From Fontibacterium sp038145245 (GTDB lineage Bacteria; Pseudomonadota; Alphaproteobacteria; Pelagibacterales; Pelagibacteraceae), in NCBI GenBank assembly GCA_038145245.1, contig JAYQPI010000013.1, positions 1-20,144 of the forward strand: a DNA stretch of 20,144 bases, in the 5' to 3' direction. The position numbers and the translations under genes were made by a program. Position 1 is the stretch's first letter; each line of letters begins with the position of its first letter. The notes under the pieces were generated by a model that was not told the DNA's origin, made no database searches, and saw only the letters and a program-made list of their open reading frames with translations. Positions 16,393-20,144 of the stretch are shown piece after piece.

Positions 16393-17010
16393 TTAGTACT
16401 TAAAATATCTTTTTATTTTATTAAACGCTTTATAACGATGACTTATTTTATCCTTTAAATCTGGTTTTATTTCGCCAAAAGTTTTTTTATAACCATTTGC
16501 AATAAATATAGGATCATAACCAAATCCATTATTACCTTTGGGTTGTTCTGAAATTTTACCATTAACTATTCCACTAAATGTTTTGTACATTCCATTTGGA
16601 AAAGCAACCGCAAGAGCACAGTAAAATCTAGCATTATTTTTTTTATTTAATATTTTTTTTGTTTTTATTTTTGAATAAACTTTTTTAATTGCTAATTTAA
16701 AATCTTTGTTTTTTCCTGCCCATCTAGCTGAATAAACTCCGGGATCTCCATTCAAAGTTGATATTTCTAAGCCTGAGTCATCTGATAAAGATATTAATTT
16801 AGATTTTTCTGCACAAAATCTAGCTTTAATTACAGCGTTGCCTTCAAATGTTTTTTTATTCTCTATTGGTTCAATGAGATTAAAATCTTTCGGACTATAA
16901 TATGTAATATGCTTGGGCAGTAATTTTTTTATTTCTAAAAGCTTTCCCTTATTGTTGGTTGCTATCAATAAAGACTTTATATTTTTTAAATTTATTAACT
17001 TATTTTTCAA
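16393..17010 (-). CDS. rdgB: dITP/XTP pyrophosphatase (non-canonical purine NTP pyrophosphatase)
   Basis: Hydrolyses dITP, dXTP and related deaminated purine nucleotides to monophosphates, keeping them out of DNA and RNA. Seen: LLIATNNKGKLLEIKKLL (14-31), LSDDSGLEISTLNGDPGVYSARWAG (75-99) with the catalytic Asp region, and NGFGYDPIF (161-169). The start is TTG at 17010-17008, giving 205 residues and an 11-base overlap with the end of rph. There is no in-frame ATG before the first conserved strand. A second TTG, just before the IATNN motif, would remove part of the first strand and is less likely. The rph-rdgB pairing is common in proteobacteria. Confidence 0.95.
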   Translation of the reverse strand: MKNKLINLKNIKSLLIATNNKGKLLEIKKLLPKHITYYSPKDFNLIEPIENKKTFEGNAVIKARFCAEKSKLISLSDDSGLEISTLNGDPGVYSARWAGKNKDFKLAIKKVYSKIKTKKILNKKNNARFYCALAVAFPNGMYKTFSGIVNGKISEQPKGNNGFGYDPIFIANGYKKTFGEIKPDLKDKISHRYKAFNKIKRYFKY

Positions 17011-17716
17011 AACAAGATTTTTGATGTTGAATTATTTCTTTAATTGCACTCTTTGAAATTTTTAACATTTCGCTTAAATCTTGGTCTGAAAATGTTTTTC
17101 TCTCACCCGTTGCCTGAATTTCAACTAATTGCATATTTTCAGTGATTACAAAATTAGCATCAATTTCTGCTTTACTATCCTCAGCATAATTTAGATCTAA
17201 TAAAATTTTATTATCTAGAATTCCACAACTAACCGCGGCTACATACTGTTGTATTGGGTCTGTCTTAATTTCTTTATTTCGAAGTAAATATTCAATGCAT
17301 AATTTTAATGCAACAAAACCACCGCTGATAGCTGCTGTTCTTGTTCCACCATCAGCAGTCAAAACATCGCAATCAATTGTAATTAATTTTTCATTTAATA
17401 ATCCCAAATCAACAACAGCTCTTAATGATCTTCCTATTAATCTTTGTATCTCAGATGTTCTGCCTCCGATTTTTCCAACTGTAGCCTCTCGTCTCATTCT
17501 TTCGTGGGTTGATCTTGGTAACATCCCATATTCAGCTGTTATCCAGCCTTTTCCTGAACCAAGAAGCCATCTTGGAACTTTTGAATCAACCGAAGCGGTA
17601 CAAACAACTTGGGTTTCTCCAAACTTAACAAGGCAAGATCCTTCTGAATTTTTAATAAAATTTGGAATTATCTCAATTTTTCTTAAACTAAGATTATCTC
17701 TGTTATCTTTTCTCAT
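17000..17716 (-). CDS. rph: Ribonuclease PH
   Basis: Phosphorolytic 3'-to-5' exoribonuclease that trims tRNA 3' ends; it acts as a hexamer in the cytoplasm. 238 residues from the ATG at 17716, the standard family length. Seen: FGETQVVCTASV (32-43), WITAEYGMLPRSTHERMRRE (58-77), GGRTSEIQRLIGRSLRA (84-100) and CDVLTADGGTRTA (116-128). The frame stays open to 17848, but that would add 44 hydrophobic residues and run into grpE, so the 17716 start is preferred. First gene of the leftward rph-rdgB-rsmI-BON run, divergent from grpE across 78 bases. Confidence 0.97.
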   Translation of the reverse strand: MRKDNRDNLSLRKIEIIPNFIKNSEGSCLVKFGETQVVCTASVDSKVPRWLLGSGKGWITAEYGMLPRSTHERMRREATVGKIGGRTSEIQRLIGRSLRAVVDLGLLNEKLITIDCDVLTADGGTRTAAISGGFVALKLCIEYLLRNKEIKTDPIQQYVAAVSCGILDNKILLDLNYAEDSKAEIDANFVITENMQLVEIQATGERKTFSDQDLSEMLKISKSAIKEIIQHQKSCFEK

Positions 17717-17723
17717 AATAAAG

Positions 17724-17754
17724 CTAGAAATCTGAAATATAGTACCTATATATG
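17724..17754 (+). promoter_or_regulatory. Candidate heat-shock (sigma-32 type) promoter of grpE
   Basis: The -10-like block CCTATATATG (17745-17754) fits every specified position of the alphaproteobacterial heat-shock consensus CYTATNTNNG. A CTAG (17724-17727) lies 17 bases upstream, where the consensus has CTTG. Extended, CTAGAAA also matches six of seven bases of the E. coli sigma-32 -35 CTTGAAA. The start of transcription would fall near 17761, giving a grpE leader of about 35 bases. The consensus is recalled knowledge; the match is seen; function is inferred. Confidence 0.5.
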
Positions 17755-17762
17755 TCAAAAAA

Positions 17763-17791
17763 ATTATAAAGTATTGCTTTAAATATATAGA
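17763..17791 (-). promoter_or_regulatory. Candidate housekeeping promoter of rph-rdgB-rsmI
   Basis: Read leftward, an exact TATAAT -10 occupies 17768-17763. The -35 at 17-base spacing is poor (TCTATA, 17791-17786). Transcription would start near 17756, about 40 bases before the rph ATG, and cross the proposed grpE promoter. An exact TTGACA read leftward at 17758-17753 has no good -10 at the right distance. Confidence 0.35.
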
Positions 17792-17794
17792 CCT

Positions 17795-18364
17795 ATGAAT
17801 AACAACGAACAAACTACTTCTAATACTTCTGATAAAGATCAAGAACAAAAAACTGAAACTCCAGAAAATAATAATTTAGAGCCAAATTTAGAAATTGATC
17901 TTGAAAAAAAAATAGAAGAATTGAATGATAAACTACTTCGTTCACTTGCTGAAAATCAAAATCTTAGGAAAATCCATGAAAAAGAAAAAGAAGATTTAAT
18001 TAAGTATAGTTCTTCATCGTTTGCTAGAGAAATTCTTAACCTTGCTGACAATTTAGAAAGAGCCTTTGGCTTATTTAAGGACAATCCCAAATTCAAATCA
18101 GATGAATTTAAAGACACGATACTTGGAATAGAGCTTATTGAAAAAGAATTGATTAATAGTTTTGATAAGAATGGAATAAAGTCATTTGAGTCTATTGGTA
18201 AAAAATTTGATCCTAATTTTCATCAAGCTTTAAATGAAGTTGAGAGTGAACAAGAAGATGGAATAGTGATTAATGAAATTCAAAAAGGGTATATGTTAAA
18301 TGATAGGCTTTTAAGACCAGCACTTGTGTCTATTTCTAAAAAAAAAACCCCTACTGCTCAATAG
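17795..18364 (+). CDS. grpE: GrpE, nucleotide exchange factor of DnaK
   Basis: Releases ADP from DnaK in the chaperone cycle and acts as a dimer. 189 residues. Seen: a disordered, Asn/Glu/Lys-rich N-terminus (about 1-30), a long coiled-coil helix (about 35-70) with LRSLAENQNLRK, and the C-terminal beta-domain signature GYMLNDRLLRPALVSIS (165-181). dnaK follows on the same strand after 116 bases. hrcA, which precedes grpE in many alphaproteobacteria, is absent, and no CIRCE-type repeat is seen upstream; a sigma-32-like promoter is. A run of ten A near the 3' end (from about 18348) codes for the last lysines. Confidence 0.97.
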   Translation: MNNNEQTTSNTSDKDQEQKTETPENNNLEPNLEIDLEKKIEELNDKLLRSLAENQNLRKIHEKEKEDLIKYSSSSFAREILNLADNLERAFGLFKDNPKFKSDEFKDTILGIELIEKELINSFDKNGIKSFESIGKKFDPNFHQALNEVESEQEDGIVINEIQKGYMLNDRLLRPALVSISKKKTPTAQ

Positions 18365-18420
18365 TTCAATAAAGCTAAATAAATTAAGGTTTTTTTAACA
18401 AAAAAAAATTAGACTCAAAG

Positions 18421-18450
18421 GTTGTAATCTTAAAATTAAACACCACATAG
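18421..18450 (+). promoter_or_regulatory. Possible weak heat-shock promoter of dnaK
   Basis: In the 116-base grpE-dnaK spacer, GTTGTAA (18421-18427) and CCACATAG (18443-18450) lie 15 bases apart. They match five of seven positions each of the E. coli sigma-32 elements CTTGAAA and CCCCATNT. CACCACATAGGG is notably GC-rich for this spacer. The match to the alphaproteobacterial consensus is worse than for grpE. The leader would be about 24 bases, with no clear Shine-Dalgarno sequence. Speculative; dnaK may simply be read through from grpE. Confidence 0.25.
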
Positions 18451-18480
18451 GGTTAACAAATTAATTAAAAATAGAATTTT

Positions 18481-20144
18481 ATGTCAAAAATAATTGGAAT
18501 AGATTTAGGAACCACAAACTCATGCGTTGCTATTATGGATGGTGCGCAACCAAAAGTATTAGAAAATGCTGAAGGCGTTAGAACAACTCCCTCCATCGTA
18601 GCATTTACAGAATCTGGTGAAAAATTAGTTGGTCTTCCTGCAAAGAGGCAAGCAGTAACAAATCCTGAAAATACTTTCTTTTCTGTAAAAAGATTAATTG
18701 GAAAAAGTTTTGACGACTCAAGTTTAAAAAAGGACATTCAAGGACTTCCTTACAAAGTAATAAAATCTGATAACGGTACTGATGCATGGGTTCAGTCACG
18801 TGATAAAAAATATTCTCCAAGTCAAATTTCTGCTTTTGTTTTAATGAAGATGAAAGAATCTGCAGAAAAATATCTTGGTAGCGAAGTAAAACAAGCAGTT
18901 ATAACTGTTCCTGCTTACTTTAACGATGCACAAAGACAGGCAACTAAAGATGCTGGAAAAATTGCAGGTCTTGAAGTTTTAAGAATTATAAATGAACCAA
19001 CGGCAGCTGCGCTTGCTTACGGTCTTGATAAGAAAAAAGCTAAAACTATTGCTGTATACGATTTAGGAGGTGGTACTTTTGATATTTCAGTTCTTGAATT
19101 GGGTGATGGAGTATTTGAAGTTAAATCTACAAACGGAAACACTTCTTTAGGTGGTGATGATTTTGATTCTGTAGTTACAGATTATATTATTGAAGAATTT
19201 AAAAAAGAAAGTGGAATCAATTTAAAAACTGATAAATTGGCATTACAAAGAATAAGAGAAGCTGCAGAAAAAGCAAAAATTGAATTATCTTCTTCGGCTC
19301 AGACTGAAGTGAACTTACCTTTTATTACTGCAGATAAAAGTGGTCCAAAACACGTTAATATGAAAATCACAAGAGCAAAACTTGAAGCTCTTACTGCGAC
19401 CCTTATTGAAAAAACAATTGAGCCTTGCAAAATTGCGCTAAAAGATTCTGGTTACACTGCATCTGAAATTAATGAGGTTATTCTTGTTGGTGGAATGACA
19501 AGAATGCCAAAAGTTGTTGAAACTGTTAAAAGTTTTTTTGGAAAAGAACCCAACCAAAGCGTTAACCCTGATGAAGTAGTTGCTTTAGGTGCAGCTGTTC
19601 AAGCTGGAGTATTGCAAGGCGATGTTAAAGACGTTCTTTTGCTTGATGTTACTCCATTATCACTTGGTATTGAAACCTTGGGTGGAGTATTTACAAGATT
19701 AATTGAAAAAAACACAACAATCCCAACTAAAAAAAGCCAAACATTCTCAACAGCCGAGAACAATCAGCCGGCCGTAACAATTAGAGTTTTCCAAGGCGAA
19801 AGAGAAATGGCAAATGATAATAAATTATTAGGCAATTTTGAACTAACAGGAATTGCACCAGCTCCGAGAGGCGTTCCTCAAATTGAAGTGACTTTTGATA
19901 TTGATGCTAACGGTATCGTTAACGTTTCTGCAAAAGACAAAGGAACTGGAAAAGAACAGAAGATTCAAATTCAAGCCTCTGGTGGTTTAACCGATGAAGA
20001 AATTCAAAAAATGGTTAAAGAAGCAGAAGCTAACAAAGAAGCTGATAAAAAGAAAAGAGATGAAGTGGATGCAAAAAATCATGCTGACTCTTTAATAGCT
20101 TCAACTGAACAAAGCTTAAAAGAACACGGAAGCAAAATTTCAGA
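18481..20144 (+). CDS. dnaK: Chaperone DnaK (Hsp70), partial (3' end cut by window edge)
   Basis: ATP-driven Hsp70 chaperone of the cytoplasm, working with GrpE (upstream) and DnaJ (not in the window). 554 codons are visible of an expected 630-650, with no stop and no frame break. Seen: IIGIDLGTTNSCVAIMDG (4-21), the phosphate-binding VYDLGGGTFDISV in the middle of the ATPase domain, ILVGGMTRMPKV, the interdomain linker DVLLLDVTPLSLG, and a beta-sandwich substrate domain with the usual TFSTAENNQPAV and DANGIVNVSAKDKGTGK segments. The final part is the start of the helical lid. The ATG is fixed by the N-terminal motif. Very secure. Confidence 0.99.
   Translation, partial: MSKIIGIDLGTTNSCVAIMDGAQPKVLENAEGVRTTPSIVAFTESGEKLVGLPAKRQAVTNPENTFFSVKRLIGKSFDDSSLKKDIQGLPYKVIKSDNGTDAWVQSRDKKYSPSQISAFVLMKMKESAEKYLGSEVKQAVITVPAYFNDAQRQATKDAGKIAGLEVLRIINEPTAAALAYGLDKKKAKTIAVYDLGGGTFDISVLELGDGVFEVKSTNGNTSLGGDDFDSVVTDYIIEEFKKESGINLKTDKLALQRIREAAEKAKIELSSSAQTEVNLPFITADKSGPKHVNMKITRAKLEALTATLIEKTIEPCKIALKDSGYTASEINEVILVGGMTRMPKVVETVKSFFGKEPNQSVNPDEVVALGAAVQAGVLQGDVKDVLLLDVTPLSLGIETLGGVFTRLIEKNTTIPTKKSQTFSTAENNQPAVTIRVFQGEREMANDNKLLGNFELTGIAPAPRGVPQIEVTFDIDANGIVNVSAKDKGTGKEQKIQIQASGGLTDEEIQKMVKEAEANKEADKKKRDEVDAKNHADSLIASTEQSLKEHGSKIS

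Noticed and set aside
17295..17735. Rightward open frame of 146 codons opposite rph
   Set aside because: It lies wholly inside the clearly conserved rph gene, shows no motif and has no spacing or start signal. It mirrors the coding bias of rph.
17717..17794. CIRCE element (HrcA operator) upstream of grpE
   Set aside because: No TTAGCACTC/GAGTGCTAA inverted repeat is present in this spacer or in the grpE-dnaK spacer.
17717..17848. N-terminal extension of RNase PH (start at 17848)
   Set aside because: It would add 44 hydrophobic residues unknown in the family and overlap grpE. The 17716 start gives exactly the normal length and N-terminus.
18388..18410. T7-AAC-A9 inverted repeat after grpE as a terminator
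   Set aside because: The stem is only A-T pairs with a 3-base loop and no following T-tract, so it is most likely a by-product of homopolymer runs.
18465..18820. Leftward open frames opposite the start of dnaK
   Set aside because: They are the complement of a highly conserved DnaK N-terminus and have no recognisable protein features.
1..20144. CRISPR array, insertion sequence, prophage or toxin-antitoxin unit
   Set aside because: No regularly spaced repeats, terminal inverted repeats with transposase, phage proteins or paired small genes were found. The sequence is taken up almost completely by recognised housekeeping genes.

Overview
The window is a gene-dense, very AT-rich stretch of bacterial chromosome carrying housekeeping genes only. 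Gene content and order (trmB, metK, lnt, ybeY, phoH, miaB, tsaB, nfuA, uspA, trpS, murJ, and then rsmI, rdgB, rph next to grpE and dnaK) follow a backbone known from alphaproteobacteria. The low GC (about 30% by eye), lysine/asparagine/isoleucine-rich proteins, spacers of at most about 116 bp and frequent overlaps of genes point to a streamlined marine alphaproteobacterium of SAR11/Pelagibacterales type. The lineage is an inference. About 97-98% of the window is coding, and no stretch over 300 bases lacks a gene.

Layout. From 1 to 6161 a leftward run reads miaB > phoH > ybeY > lnt > metK > trmB (trmB runs off the left edge). Genes in it are joined by 1- to 14-base overlaps or by gaps of 8 bases or less. 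tsaB, also leftward, lies upstream behind a 68-base spacer that holds a weak AT-rich terminator. At 6777 a rightward exported polysaccharide deacetylase begins, its ATG interlocked with that of tsaB. It ends tail to tail with a leftward membrane-anchored Bax-type glucosaminidase. Then come leftward nfuA, uspA, trpS and murJ. A rightward maeB malic enzyme (12683-14950) stands alone between leftward genes. A second leftward run reads rph > rdgB > rsmI > BON-domain lipoprotein. It diverges from rightward grpE and dnaK, and dnaK runs off the right edge.

How the genes work together. Most of the left block concerns RNA maturation: TrmB (tRNA m7G46), MiaB (tRNA A37 thiomethylation), TsaB (tRNA t6A37) and YbeY (rRNA processing), with MetK supplying the SAM used by TrmB, MiaB and RsmI. 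The second block continues the theme with RNase PH (tRNA 3' trimming), RsmI (16S rRNA 2'-O-methylation) and RdgB (cleansing of the nucleotide pool). Envelope biogenesis is represented by Lnt, MurJ, the deacetylase, the Bax-like hydrolase and the BON lipoprotein. GrpE and DnaK form the chaperone pair, and a good match to the alphaproteobacterial heat-shock promoter consensus precedes grpE.

I saw no mobile element, CRISPR array, phage gene, tRNA or rRNA, and no convincing new multi-gene system. The points most worth a second look are the interlocked start and stop codons at strand switches, the overlapping heat-shock and housekeeping promoters between rph and grpE, the deacetylase/Bax insertion in an otherwise conserved order, and the absence of several genes usually found at these junctions (mutS/glnD, rimI/fur, corC, hrcA, hemW).
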